Notes under the pieces: model-generated
Seen by the model: the letters and a program-made list of their open reading frames with translations, nothing else
The model's database searches: none
What the model was told of the DNA's origin: nothing
Made by a program: the position numbers and the translations under genes
Shown: piece by piece, positions 36,947-46,435 of the stretch
How positions within the stretch are numbered: the first letter of the stretch is position 1
Layout of the letters: each line of letters opens with the position of its first letter
From: Rhizobium sp. Q54
Lineage (GTDB): Bacteria > Pseudomonadota > Alphaproteobacteria > Rhizobiales > Xanthobacteraceae
DNA length: 64,000 nucleotides
Assembly (NCBI GenBank): GCA_945861265.1
Contig: CAMAUC010000003.1
Span: forward strand, 58,644 to 122,643
Reading direction: 5' to 3'

Positions 36947-37336
36947 ATGGATGCCGACTTCATCCATGATCTGTTCGGCGCGTTTGGCCGCGTCGACGTC
37001 AAACGCATGTTCAGCGGGCAGGGGATTTACGCCGACAGCGTGATCTTCGCCATTGTCTCGGGCGATGTCATTTATTTCAAAACCAATGAAACGACGCGGC
37101 CTGCCTTCGAACGCGAGCACGCGACGCCGCTGACTTTCACCAAGAAAAATGGTCAGCGCATGGTGACATCGTACTGGCGCCTGCCGGAGCGACTATACGA
37201 CGATCCGGATGAACTGGCGCAATGGGCGCGAAAAGCGCTTGGGGTGGCTCGCGCAAAGGCGGCTGCCAAGTCTGCCAATAAGCCTTCGCGGGCAAAGCCG
37301 GACAAGAAAAAAGCCCGGAAGAAATCCAGGCTTTGA
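36947..37336 (+). CDS. TfoX N-terminal-domain protein with Lys/Arg-rich tail
   Basis: This encodes 129 residues. The first ~105 residues match a TfoX_N domain (GRVDVKRMFSGQGIYADSVIFAI, then LTFTKKNGQRMVTSYWRLPERLYDD). TfoX_N proteins are named from a competence regulator, but short stand-alone versions are common and of unknown role. The C-terminal ~25 residues are very basic (AKPDKKKARKKSRL), suggesting nucleic-acid contact. It starts 10 bases after sufA and is probably the last gene of the operon. Confidence 0.88.
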   Translation: MDADFIHDLFGAFGRVDVKRMFSGQGIYADSVIFAIVSGDVIYFKTNETTRPAFEREHATPLTFTKKNGQRMVTSYWRLPERLYDDPDELAQWARKALGVARAKAAAKSANKPSRAKPDKKKARKKSRL

Positions 37337-37367
37337 TCGTCAAGTCGGCGCGTGCGGCGTTTTCCGA

Positions 37368-38435
37368 TCAGGCGACCTGCGCGGCAGGCTGGACGGCGAC
37401 TTCCGGATCGGTCTCGCACATCACCCGGTTGCGGCCGTGCCGCTTGGCGGCATAGAGGCAGGTGTCGGCGCGCTCGATCAGGGACGCTGCGGTGTCGCCT
37501 TCCTGGAGGACGGCAACGCCGATCGAAATCGTCACCCGGCCGAGATGCTCGCCGGTCGAACGCTTCATCAGTTCCTTGGTCATCACGGCGCGGCGGATGT
37601 GGTCCGCGACCGTGATCGCCGAGCGCAGCACCGTGTTCGGCAGCACGACCGCGAATTCTTCGCCGCCGTAGCGCGCCGCGGTGTCCTGGCCCTTGACGTT
37701 CTGCTTCACCGACATCGCCACGAGACGCAGCACCTGGTCGCCGGTCAAATGGCCGAAGCTGTCGTTGAAATTCTTGAAATGGTCGATGTCGGTCATCATC
37801 AGCGACAGCGGCTCGTTCTTCTCGCGCGCTTCGGCCATTGCTTCTTCGAGCGTGGTGTCGAAAAACTTGCGGTTGGCGAGCTGGGTGAGGGGGTCGGTCA
37901 GGCTCTCGGTGCGGACGACCTCGAGGTTTTCCTGCAGCTCGTTGATTTCCTGCTTGGAGGCGTTCAGCCGCGCTTCCAGCTTCTGGTTCGACTCTTCCAT
38001 CTCCTTGGCGGTCTGCACCAGGCTTTCGACGATGGCGCGCAAGCCTTCGCGATCCTTTGAATCGCCGAGCTTCTCGGTCATATCGGCGAGGCTCTCGGTG
38101 TAGTTCGAGGCGGAGCCGGCGGCGGCGTCGATCATCGCCATGACCTGTTCGATCTCGCCCATGACCTGCGAACCGACCTTATCGATTCGGTCGGTCAGCC
38201 GGGTCGGCGACAGGTAAGTGGTGTAAATCTCGTCGAGGTCGGCGTCGGACAAAGTGCCTTTGGCGCCGAGCGTCTCGTTGATCTTCTGATTGAGCGACGG
38301 GTGATAGCCGGTCGCGTAGGCGTACCAGATCTCGTAATTGCGGGGAGTCGCCAGCTGACGCAGCGCCCTGATCTGGCCGAGCGCGATCTCGCAGAACGCC
38401 ATCGTGCGTTCGTGTTCATCCGCTTGACCACTCAT
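37368..38435 (-). CDS. soluble diguanylate cyclase (GGEEF)
   Basis: This encodes 355 residues. The ATG at 38435 follows AAGGAGG and is chosen over the in-frame start at 38597. The N-terminal ~160 residues are helical and unassigned (LATPRNYEIWYAYATGYHPS), followed by a coiled coil (about 165-200) and a GGDEF domain with active motif RYGGEEFAVV. The RxxD inhibitory site, expected five residues before, reads KGQD, so feedback inhibition may be weak. No membrane segment is seen. Product: c-di-GMP. Confidence 0.93.
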   Translation of the reverse strand: MSGQADEHERTMAFCEIALGQIRALRQLATPRNYEIWYAYATGYHPSLNQKINETLGAKGTLSDADLDEIYTTYLSPTRLTDRIDKVGSQVMGEIEQVMAMIDAAAGSASNYTESLADMTEKLGDSKDREGLRAIVESLVQTAKEMEESNQKLEARLNASKQEINELQENLEVVRTESLTDPLTQLANRKFFDTTLEEAMAEAREKNEPLSLMMTDIDHFKNFNDSFGHLTGDQVLRLVAMSVKQNVKGQDTAARYGGEEFAVVLPNTVLRSAITVADHIRRAVMTKELMKRSTGEHLGRVTISIGVAVLQEGDTAASLIERADTCLYAAKRHGRNRVMCETDPEVAVQPAAQVA

Positions 38436-38617
38436 TAGAAAACCTCCTTGAGGCGCAGTTGCCTGTAGGTCTTCACGCGCACAACCGGGTGGCCGCGCGA
38501 CGTCCCCAGGGCTTGGACGGTATTTCAGGGAGATGAATCGCCGGTAAATAAGGGGTTGATTGCCGCCGAAAGTTAGTGGCCGGCATTTTGGCCACAAACC
38601 ATCGATTCCGGACGGTA

Positions 38618-40171
38618 TCAGGCCTTAATCGTCGCCGGGCGGAGCAAAAAGGCCGGCAAATGGCTGCCATCGGGCTCTTCCCCGGCCGGTTCACGCTTGG
38701 GTTGCGGCTCGCTGCGGCGCACGGGAATGTTTCCCTGCGGCTGGCGCGGTTCGTGGCGCGGACGTGACGCCTCGCGAGGTGGCCGGGACTGGTCGTGGCT
38801 GGCCTGGGGCTGGTCATTGCCGGCAGGCGCTACGGCTGCCGGCGGCGCCTGGATCTGGCTGGGCGCGGCTGGCTGGGTTTCTTGATGCGTCTCTTGCTGC
38901 GTATCTGGGCGCGCATTCCGGTCGCGGCCGCCCCGATTGCGGCCGCCGCGTGCGCCGCGGCCTTCGCTGCGTTCCGAACTGCGTTCGCCCGCCGGGCGAC
39001 GATTGGGGCGCTGTTCGCCGCTGACGGCGTCCAGCGTTTCGGCAGGCGCCGGTTCACCCATCTGCGGGATCGGCATGCCCATCAGCTTTTCGATCGCGGC
39101 GACCGATTTGCCATCGATCGGTGCCACCAGCGTGATTGCCGTACCGGTCAGTCCGGCGCGGCCGGTACGGCCGATGCGATGCACGTAATCGTCGGGGTGA
39201 TGCGGCACATCGAAATTGAATACATGGCTGACCGCCGGAATATCGAGGCCACGGGCGGCGACGTCGGAAGCGATCAGAAGCTTGGCATTGCCGCTGCGGA
39301 ACGCTTCGAGCGCGGCAGTGCGCGACGACTGGTCGAGATCGCCGTGCAGCGCGACGGCGTTGAATCCATGACTGACCAGCGATTTGTGCAGCAGCGCGAC
39401 TTCGCGCTTGCGGTTGCAGAAGATGATGGCGTTCTTGAAATTCTCGGCGCCGCGAATGAGCCGGCGCAACGTATCGCGTTTCTCATGGCCTTCGCGGCCG
39501 ACGGCGACCTGGCCCTGCGTGATGGTGGTGGCGGCGGTCGCCGGCTTCGACACTTCGACGCGCACCGGATTGTGCAGGAAATTGTCGGCGATGCGCTGGA
39601 TTTCCGGCGGCATGGTGGCGGTGAAGAACAAGGTCTGGCGCGTGAACGGCACCAGCTTGCCGATGCGTTCGATGTCGGGAATGAAACCCATGTCGAGCAT
39701 GCGGTCGGCTTCGTCGATGATCAACAGTTCGCAGCCCGACAGCAGCAGGCGGCCGCGCTCGGAATGGTCGAGCAGTCGGCCCGGCGTTGCGATCAACACA
39801 TCGACGCCGCGCAACAACTTGGCGTCCTGATCGCCGAACGACACGCCACCGATGATCAGGGCGACGTTGAGTTTGTGGTTCTTGCCGTATTTCTCGAAAC
39901 TCTCGGCCACCTGGGCGGCGAGTTCGCGCGTCGGCTCAAGGATGAGCGTGCGCGGCATGCGGGCACGGGCGCGGCCTTTTTCGAGCATGGTGAGCATCGG
40001 CAAAACGAAAGCAGCGGTCTTGCCGGTGCCGGTCTGGGCAATACCGAGCACGTCGCGCCGGGCGAGGACGTGCGGAATAGCTTGTTCCTGAATGGGGGTC
40101 GGCGTCTTGTAGCCGGCAGCTTCAATAGCGCCGATAACCTTGTCGGATAGGCCAAGTTGGGAAAAGGACAT
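38618..40171 (-). CDS. rhlE: DEAD-box RNA helicase, RhlE-like
   Basis: This encodes 517 residues from the ATG at 40171 (MSFSQLGLSDKVIGAIE), preceded by a short AGG; the longer frame to 40249 lacks family sequence. Motifs in order: Q motif (TPIQEQAIP), AQTGTGKTAA (I), PTRELAAQ (Ia), IDEADRML (II), FFTATMP (III), GLDIPAVSHVFNFD (V), HRIGRTGR (VI). A low-complexity Arg/Gly/Pro tail (~130 residues) binds RNA nonspecifically in such enzymes. Likely role: RNA remodelling and cold adaptation, possibly with RNase E. Confidence 0.94.
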   Translation of the reverse strand: MSFSQLGLSDKVIGAIEAAGYKTPTPIQEQAIPHVLARRDVLGIAQTGTGKTAAFVLPMLTMLEKGRARARMPRTLILEPTRELAAQVAESFEKYGKNHKLNVALIIGGVSFGDQDAKLLRGVDVLIATPGRLLDHSERGRLLLSGCELLIIDEADRMLDMGFIPDIERIGKLVPFTRQTLFFTATMPPEIQRIADNFLHNPVRVEVSKPATAATTITQGQVAVGREGHEKRDTLRRLIRGAENFKNAIIFCNRKREVALLHKSLVSHGFNAVALHGDLDQSSRTAALEAFRSGNAKLLIASDVAARGLDIPAVSHVFNFDVPHHPDDYVHRIGRTGRAGLTGTAITLVAPIDGKSVAAIEKLMGMPIPQMGEPAPAETLDAVSGEQRPNRRPAGERSSERSEGRGARGGRNRGGRDRNARPDTQQETHQETQPAAPSQIQAPPAAVAPAGNDQPQASHDQSRPPREASRPRHEPRQPQGNIPVRRSEPQPKREPAGEEPDGSHLPAFLLRPATIKA

Positions 40172-40355
40172 AAAACCTCGAGCAGGGACCGTGGGGGTCC
40201 GCGCCGGACATAAAACCAGTTGCAATGCGCGGGGGTCGGTCGAATCCAAGGGTTCGCACCGGTTGGATGGAACATAGGGTGGAAAGGCGCAAAGTCAATG
40301 CTACAACCCAATAAACCGCGTTAAAGCTTAATCTTTTCGCATCTGAGGGCGCAAA

Positions 40356-41060
40356 ATGACCTCGTCTTTACCGCTTGTTTTGGTGCCGGGCCTGCTGTGC
40401 AGCGCTCGTTTATATACCTCCCAGGTGACGGCGCTCTGGCCGCACGGGCAGGTCGCGATCGCGGATCACCGGCGCGACAGCGATATGGCGGCGATAGCGG
40501 CCGGCATTCTCGCCGACGCGCCGCCGCGCTTTGCGCTCGCCGGTCTGTCGATGGGTGGCTACATCGCATTCGCCATGATGCGGCTGGCGCCCGAGCGGAT
40601 CGCCCGGCTGGCCTTGCTCGATACGTCCGCGCGTCCCGACCTGCCCGAGCAGGCCGCGGGCCGCGAAAAGTTCATTTCCCTGGCCGAGGCCGGCAAGCTG
40701 TCCGACGTGGTCGAAACCTTGCTGCCGCGCTTCCTGCATCGCAGCCGTCATAACGACGAGCCGCTGAAAGCCATGGTGCGCGCGATGGCACAGGAAACCG
40801 GCGCGGCGGCATTTGTGCGTCAGACCCGCGCGATTATGACCCGGCCGGATTCCCGGCCATTGCTATCGTCCATTCGCTGCCCGACATTGGTGCTGGTCGG
40901 CGAGGGCGATGAGCTAACTCCGCCGGAAATGGCGAAGGAGATCGCCGCCGGCATTGCCGGTTCAACGCTCACCGTCGTGCCGGACTGCGGCCATCTCTCG
41001 ACCCTGGAAAAGCCCGACGCAGTCAACGCCGCGCTGACGGCGTGGCTGACTAAAGCGTGA
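40356..41060 (+). CDS. alpha/beta hydrolase, pimeloyl/haloperoxidase-like
   Basis: This encodes 234 residues with a complete catalytic triad: nucleophile in LAGLSMGGYIAF, acid in LVGEGDELTPP, and His in PDCGHLSTLEKPD. The N-terminus LVLVPGLLCSARLY is the first strand with the oxyanion region. The fold is clear but the substrate cannot be assigned. GAGGG precedes the ATG. It is divergent from the helicase gene. Confidence 0.9.
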   Translation: MTSSLPLVLVPGLLCSARLYTSQVTALWPHGQVAIADHRRDSDMAAIAAGILADAPPRFALAGLSMGGYIAFAMMRLAPERIARLALLDTSARPDLPEQAAGREKFISLAEAGKLSDVVETLLPRFLHRSRHNDEPLKAMVRAMAQETGAAAFVRQTRAIMTRPDSRPLLSSIRCPTLVLVGEGDELTPPEMAKEIAAGIAGSTLTVVPDCGHLSTLEKPDAVNAALTAWLTKA

Positions 41061-41104
41061 GCTGATAACTTTTAGCCGACAAACTTCGTCCCGATTGCGG
41101 AGTT

Positions 41105-42622
41105 CTACCGTCGGCGCTGCGTCCAAAAGTCCTCGAAACTCATCCGGCGGCTATTCGAGTTGCGCTGAAAAAAGAATCCGAAGCCGTCGTTTCGGCCGGA
41201 ATCGTCGGCGACGAGAGATTCCTCCGAAGGCTTGCGCGTGATGAAGCCGCCCTGTGGCTGATCGCTCAGCACGGCCACAAACTCGGTGCGATAATTGGTC
41301 TCGGCGCTCAGCGGTTCGTCCGAGATGACGATGGAAGACCGCGGCAGCGCGGTCGGGCCGATGCGATCGAGTACGTCCTGCGGGATGGTGATACGGTCGA
41401 GCGCATCCTTGGCGTCTTCCGGGGCGTCGATGGTAACTGCGGTCCAGCGCAAGCCGGCGTCCGCGCGCGCCATCGCGGTGAAGATATGCGTGCCGATCCG
41501 CTTTTCGGGATTGCGGATCGTCACCGGAACCACGATGGACGTATCGAATACCTCGCCGCCGCCATCCGGCGCCGGCTTATGGGTGTTGCGCCGCACATAA
41601 AGCTTTTGCGTCGCGCGGCTGATATAGACCGACACGGGTTCGAGCGCGAGCTTCGCCTCGGTCGCGGCTTTGGCGGAAACGGTCTTCCTGGTTTCGGCCG
41701 TCTTGGCGGCGTCTTTTGCGGCAGCGGCGGCGGCAAGTTTCGTCTTTGCATCGGCCTTCGCGGTGTCGAGACGCGTCGATGCTTCCGTGGCCTTGACCAC
41801 GGCTTTCTGTTTGCGCTCCTCGGACCGCGCTTTTGCCTGGTCGGTCGTCGCAGCGGCGAGCGCCTTGCCGGCGGATGCGGCTTCGGCGTCAGCGCTCTTC
41901 TTGAGATATTCCAGCTTGCGCAACGACGACGCGAGCGATGTCGTCTCGCGTGCGGCCGCGGTAGCCGCCTTCTTGGTCTCGACCGCCGCCTTGTCGGCAT
42001 CCGCGGCCTCGCGAACGAGTGTCTCGGCATGGGCCGGCGCCGCCGCGACGGCCTCCGCCTTCGGCGTCAGCAGCGTCGGGTGGGAAATCTCGACCGGAGC
42101 CGCGTCATTCGGCGAGATGATCACCCGCATCCCGATTCGTGTCTTGTCGAACAGCTTCTCGGCAAAGCCAAACGGCATGCGCACGCAGCCGTGAGAGGCC
42201 GCATATCCGGGTAACGGCCCGCCGTGCATGGCGACGCCGTTCCAGGTGATCCGCTGCATGTGCGGCATCCAGGCGTCGTCATACATGGTCGAGTGGTGGT
42301 CCTTGTCTTTCTCGATCACGGCGAAGACGCCGGCGGGCGTCTCGCGGTTCTTGACGCCGGTCGATACCGGCGCGCGCACAATCCATCCGTCGGCGTCGTA
42401 AAAAGTGATTTGCTGGCTCTTGATTGACACGATTGCCATGATCGGTTCACCCGCTTGGCGCGGCGCCGTTTCTTCTTTGGCTTGCGCGGGGCGGGCTTGC
42501 CGGGGCGCCGCCTCGGCGGTCAGCGCCGGCAGCGCGGCCATAACCGCGAGCGTCGCAATGGCGGCAGGCCCCCAACGCCGAACGGCCGCGGGGGATTTCG
42601 CCGTCATCAATCGTTTTGTCAT
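41105..42622 (-). CDS. L,D-transpeptidase with second, degenerate YkuD-like domain
   Basis: This encodes 505 residues and is exported (signal peptide in residues 1-38, ending LTAEAAP). An active YkuD domain spans about 61-172 with H133 (AMHGGPLPG) and SHGCVRM (H144, C146), forming 3-3 cross-links in peptidoglycan or tethering proteins. Residues about 185-325 are an Ala/Lys-rich helical coiled coil. Residues about 329-436 (SVYISRATQKLYVRRN, then IVVPVTIRNPEKRIGTHIFTA) look like a second YkuD fold without the SHGC motif. A basic C-terminus follows. An AT-rich space of ~145 bases upstream should hold the promoter. Confidence 0.88.
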   Translation of the reverse strand: MTKRLMTAKSPAAVRRWGPAAIATLAVMAALPALTAEAAPRQARPAQAKEETAPRQAGEPIMAIVSIKSQQITFYDADGWIVRAPVSTGVKNRETPAGVFAVIEKDKDHHSTMYDDAWMPHMQRITWNGVAMHGGPLPGYAASHGCVRMPFGFAEKLFDKTRIGMRVIISPNDAAPVEISHPTLLTPKAEAVAAAPAHAETLVREAADADKAAVETKKAATAAARETTSLASSLRKLEYLKKSADAEAASAGKALAAATTDQAKARSEERKQKAVVKATEASTRLDTAKADAKTKLAAAAAAKDAAKTAETRKTVSAKAATEAKLALEPVSVYISRATQKLYVRRNTHKPAPDGGGEVFDTSIVVPVTIRNPEKRIGTHIFTAMARADAGLRWTAVTIDAPEDAKDALDRITIPQDVLDRIGPTALPRSSIVISDEPLSAETNYRTEFVAVLSDQPQGGFITRKPSEESLVADDSGRNDGFGFFFQRNSNSRRMSFEDFWTQRRR

Positions 42623-42768
42623 GCCATTCCCGGTTGAAATTCGTGCCAGCGGTTGCGTCGATCGCGCATTATATCGCTATCACTGGATAACAAACAGCCA
42701 ACACAATCCCTGGCCAATTCGTTCCCAGTGATTATAGCACATTAGACAACTGGTTTATTTACGCCGCC

Positions 42769-43749
42769 CTAATTGAACTTCAGCCCGGCCGCTTGCGCGA
42801 GTTTGATGTTCGAGACGATCTCCTTGGCGATCAGCGCGTCGAACTCCTCCGGCGACAGCGGCAGCGGTTCGACACCTTGCGGCGCGAGTTTCGCCTGTAC
42901 CTCGGGCAGGGCCAGAGCCTTCTGCACTTCGGCATGCAGGCGGTCGATGATCGGACGCGGCGTCTTGGCCGGTACCAGCAGCCCGTTCCAGAAATTATAG
43001 TCCGAGTCCGGAAAGCCAGCTTCGGTCGTGGTCGGCACGTTCGGCAGGGCGGCCGAGCGGCGCAGCGTACTCACCGCCAGCGGCAGCAAACGGCCATCGG
43101 TAATCAGCGACATCGACGACGAGATGCCGATGCAGCAGAAATCGACTCGGCCGGTCATCACTTCGGTCAGCGCCTCGGGGCCGCCGCGGAACGGAATGTG
43201 CGTGGCTTTAAAGCCGGCCGAAAGGCGGAACCGCTCGGCCGCCCAATGGGTAGCGCTGCCGACGCCGGCCGACGAATAGGTCAAGTCGCCGCTCTTGGCG
43301 CGCTCAGCCAGATCCTTGGCCGTCTTGATGCCTTTGCCCGGCGCAACCATCAGCACATTCGGCACGACGCCGAAAATGGCAACGGCGGAGAAATCCTTGG
43401 CCGGGTCGTAGGTGATTTGCGGATAGGCGGCGGGAGCGGCCGAATGCGCGGCGGCGTTGACCAGGACCGTGTAGCCATCGGGGTCGGCCTTGGCGACGGC
43501 GGCCGAGCCGATGGTACCGCCGGCGCCGCCGCGATTTTCCACCACCATGGTCTGGCCAAGTTGCCGGGACAGCGGATCGAGGACGATGCGGCCGATGATA
43601 TCGACGGTGCTGCCGGCGGAAAACGGCACGATGGCGCGGATTGTCTTGTCCTTCGGCCAGGCGTCGGCGAAGGCAAGGCGCGGCAGCGCCGGAGCGGCGA
43701 GGGTCGCGCCGGCAAGGGTGAGAAATCGGCGGCGATGGGTCTGGCTCAT
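42769..43749 (-). CDS. Bug/TctC-family binding protein with Tat-type signal
   Basis: This encodes 326 residues. The signal MSQTHRRRFLTLAGATLAAP carries a twin-arginine motif (RRRFLTL), so it is likely exported folded. Family blocks are DKTIRAIVPFSAGSTVDIIG, VVENRGGAGGTIGSAAVAKA and IPFRGGPEALTEVMTGRVDF. It is an orphan receptor without TctAB. Its divergence from pobA, with 223 bases between them, suggests a ligand connected to aromatic acid catabolism; that is inference. Confidence 0.9.
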   Translation of the reverse strand: MSQTHRRRFLTLAGATLAAPALPRLAFADAWPKDKTIRAIVPFSAGSTVDIIGRIVLDPLSRQLGQTMVVENRGGAGGTIGSAAVAKADPDGYTVLVNAAAHSAAPAAYPQITYDPAKDFSAVAIFGVVPNVLMVAPGKGIKTAKDLAERAKSGDLTYSSAGVGSATHWAAERFRLSAGFKATHIPFRGGPEALTEVMTGRVDFCCIGISSSMSLITDGRLLPLAVSTLRRSAALPNVPTTTEAGFPDSDYNFWNGLLVPAKTPRPIIDRLHAEVQKALALPEVQAKLAPQGVEPLPLSPEEFDALIAKEIVSNIKLAQAAGLKFN

Positions 43750-43972
43750 AGAAGCTCCTTGGCGTTCCTCGTGCGGCGGTCGGGCGTGTCGCTCATTGGG
43801 ATGGCGACGTCATTCCCTGTTTGCCCATGGTGCCCATGCCGGCTCGCACAGGGAAGGGGGCAAGCGAAAAATATGCGCCTACACATTCATGAATTGTCTC
43901 CCTTTGCCCTGATGAAAACGGAGGGCTATAGGAGGCATCAGAAACGACATAGCAACGGCGGGAGCGGGATCG
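43750..43972. promoter_or_regulatory. divergent promoter region, Bug gene / pobA
   Basis: 223 bases without a gene. ATTCATGAAT at 43885-43894 is a perfect 10-bp dyad about 80 bases before pobA and a candidate operator. GGGAGCGGG just before 43973 is the pobA ribosome-binding site. No PobR-type regulator gene is nearby. Confidence 0.4.
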
Positions 43973-45139
43973 ATGCGCACACAAGTCGGGATTATCGGCG
44001 CCGGTCCGGCCGGACTTGCATTGGCGCGCATGCTGCACCTGCAAGGCATTTCGTCGGTGATCATCGAAAACCGTAGCCGCGATTATATCGAAAACCGCAT
44101 CCGCGCCGGACTGATCGAGCACTGGGCGGCCGACATGCTGACCGACATCGGCGTCGGCGAGCGCATGAAGCGCGAAGGCCTGGTGCATTGGGGCACCAAT
44201 TTCGCCATCAACGGCGAAATCCATCGCATCGATTTCAAGGCGCTGTTGAACAAGCGCATCACCATTTACGGCCAGCAGGAAGTGGTGAAGGACCTGGTCG
44301 AGCGCCGGCTCGCCGATGGCGGGCCATTGCTGTTCGAGGTCGAGGGCGTCAGCGTTCACGATCTAACGACGGACCGGCCGAAAATCCGGTTCGCGCATGA
44401 AGGGCAGGCGATCGAACTGGAATGCGACTTCATCGCCGGCTGCGACGGCTATCACGGCATTACGCGGCCGAGTTTTCCGGACGGCGTTTTGAATGTGTAT
44501 GAGCGCGATTATCCGTTCGGCTGGCTCGGCATTCTGGCGGAATCGCCGCCGCCGGATCACGACCTGATCTATTCGTATAACGACGACGGTTTCGCGCTTT
44601 ACACGATGCGGTCGCCGACCTTGGCCAGGCTCTATCTGCAATGCGATCATGACGAACACATCGATGCCTGGCCGGATGCCCGTATCTGGGAGAATCTGCA
44701 CAAGCGGCTTGGTGGCGCGCGCAAAATGCAGGAAGGAAAAATTCTGCAAAAAGGCGTGACGGCGATGCGCTCGTTCGTCGTCGAGCCGATGCAATACGGC
44801 CGGCTGTTTCTCGCCGGCGACAGCGCGCATATCGTGCCGCCGACCGGCGCCAAAGGCATGAACCTGGCTTTCGCCGACGTGGTGGTTTTGTCGCGCGCGT
44901 TTGACGGTTTTTACAAGAAGCAGCGCACCGATCTCCTCGAGGGCTATTCCAAGGCGTGCCTGAAGCGGGTCTGGAATGCGCAGCGCTTTTCCTGGTGGAT
45001 GACTCAGATCATGCACCGGTTCCCCGACGAGACGCCATTCGACCGCCGCCGCCAGATCTCCGATTTGCGCTATATCACCTGTTCCGAAGCGGCGATGAAA
45101 TCGCTGGCCGAGCAATATGTCGGGCTGCCCATCGATTGA
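43973..45139 (+). CDS. pobA: 4-hydroxybenzoate 3-monooxygenase
   Basis: This 388-residue FAD enzyme converts 4-hydroxybenzoate to protocatechuate with NAD(P)H and O2. FAD motifs are GIIGAGPAGLALARML (Rossmann GxGxxG), CDFIAGCDGYHGITR (DG) and GRLFLAGDSAHIVPPTGAKG (GD). Substrate-site features ENRSRDYIENRIRAGLIEHW match PobA, and the length is standard. The next gene downstream is a Bug receptor; protocatechuate ring-cleavage genes are not in the window. It is divergent from another Bug receptor gene. Confidence 0.95.
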   Translation: MRTQVGIIGAGPAGLALARMLHLQGISSVIIENRSRDYIENRIRAGLIEHWAADMLTDIGVGERMKREGLVHWGTNFAINGEIHRIDFKALLNKRITIYGQQEVVKDLVERRLADGGPLLFEVEGVSVHDLTTDRPKIRFAHEGQAIELECDFIAGCDGYHGITRPSFPDGVLNVYERDYPFGWLGILAESPPPDHDLIYSYNDDGFALYTMRSPTLARLYLQCDHDEHIDAWPDARIWENLHKRLGGARKMQEGKILQKGVTAMRSFVVEPMQYGRLFLAGDSAHIVPPTGAKGMNLAFADVVVLSRAFDGFYKKQRTDLLEGYSKACLKRVWNAQRFSWWMTQIMHRFPDETPFDRRRQISDLRYITCSEAAMKSLAEQYVGLPID

Positions 45140-45313
45140 CGGGGTGAAAACGCCGGACCGGCGGGCGGGATTCACGGGCGGGTTGTCCGCGCATGATCGC
45201 GGCCGGCGAATCCTGCGGACATCAGGCTGAAATTGGCATTTCCGATTCAGCGCCGGCGGTGTACGATTTTCAAAATGCCGGCGGAAACGCACGGCGGCCA
45301 GACGGGGGGAACC

Positions 45314-46306
45314 ATGAAAACGGCGATCAAAATAAAGGCGGCAATGAAATTCGTTGTCTGCGGACTCGCCGCGACTCTGCTTCTGGGCACCGGCGCGGCG
45401 CGGGCACAGAGCGATTATCCCAACCGCGTCATCCATTTCGTTGTCGGTTTTGCCGCCGGTGGTGGCAACGATCTGTTTGCCCGGCTGGTGGTGCAGAAAT
45501 TCCAGCAGAACACCGGCTACAACGCGATCATCGAAAACAAGGTCGGCGCCGGCGGCCGGCTTTCGTCCGAATATGTGGCCAAGCAGCCGGCCGACGGCTA
45601 CACGGTGCTGGTCGGCGCCACGGGACAGATGTCGATCGCCGCGGCGATCTATCCCAATCTCGGCTATCATCCGACCAAGAGCTTTATCCCGCTTAACATG
45701 ATCGCCTCGTTTCCGCTGGTGCTGGTGGTGCCGATGGAACACCCCGCCAAGACCGTGGCGGAGCTGGTGGCGTGGGCCAAGGCCAACTCCGACAAATCAA
45801 ATTACGGAACTTCGTCTCCCGCCTTTACCATCGCCAGCGAACTGTTGAAGCTCAAGACCGGCATGCCGGGAGTGGCCATCCCCTACAAGAGCAGCAACGA
45901 ATCGAATCTCAGCGTGCTGGCCGGACAGACCTTGTTCACCATTTCGGACGGGCCGCCGGCGATTCCGCTGGTGACCGGCGGCAAGATCCGGGCGCTCGCC
46001 GTGACAGGCGCGGAGCGCTCGCCGGAACTTCCCAATGTGCCGAGCATGGCCGAAGCCGGGTTTCCGGAGGTCAATACGCAGCTGTGGAGTGGCTTCTTCG
46101 TACCCACAGGAACGCCGGACGCAATCGTCGCCAAGCTGACCGCGGAACTCGGCAAGGCTCTGGCCGACGCCGGCGTGCGCGAGTCGCTTGCCAAAATGGC
46201 GGTAAAGCCCGGCGGGCCGACTGGCGCGGAGTTCGCCAAATACATCGACGCCGACATCAAGACTTTCTCGGATGTGGTGCAGGCGGCGAAGCTGACGTTC
46301 CAGTAG
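45314..46306 (+). CDS. Bug/TctC-family periplasmic binding protein
   Basis: This encodes 330 residues. The ATG at 45314 follows a GGGGGGA ribosome-binding site and begins a signal peptide (MKTAIKIKAAMKFVVCGLAA, cleaved near ARAQ); the longer frame from 45233 is rejected. Family blocks are SDYPNRVIHFVVGFAAGGGND, AIIENKVGAGGRLSSEYVAK and IPYKSSNESNLSVLAGQTLF. It lies 174 bases after pobA on the same strand, and with the Tat-exported relative on the other side it frames pobA. The ligand is unknown; an aromatic acid is plausible. Confidence 0.92.
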   Translation: MKTAIKIKAAMKFVVCGLAATLLLGTGAARAQSDYPNRVIHFVVGFAAGGGNDLFARLVVQKFQQNTGYNAIIENKVGAGGRLSSEYVAKQPADGYTVLVGATGQMSIAAAIYPNLGYHPTKSFIPLNMIASFPLVLVVPMEHPAKTVAELVAWAKANSDKSNYGTSSPAFTIASELLKLKTGMPGVAIPYKSSNESNLSVLAGQTLFTISDGPPAIPLVTGGKIRALAVTGAERSPELPNVPSMAEAGFPEVNTQLWSGFFVPTGTPDAIVAKLTAELGKALADAGVRESLAKMAVKPGGPTGAEFAKYIDADIKTFSDVVQAAKLTFQ

Positions 46307-46435
46307 ACACAACGAGGAACTTGCGAAAATCGGTGCTGTGCATCGATAAATCCGGCGTTGCCGATTGCGGTGGCGATGCCGGCTGCTATTCTTAATTCCA
46401 ATGATGCTCTCACGAGTCGTTGGGGTTGCTAAATT

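Noticed and set aside
37310..37334. hairpin AAAGCC/GGCTTT at the end of the TfoX-domain gene as terminator
   Set aside because: The stem is only six pairs with a long loop and lies over the coding end; too weak to call.
44363..45742. 459-codon open frame on the minus strand
   Set aside because: It is antisense to pobA and the start of a Bug receptor gene.
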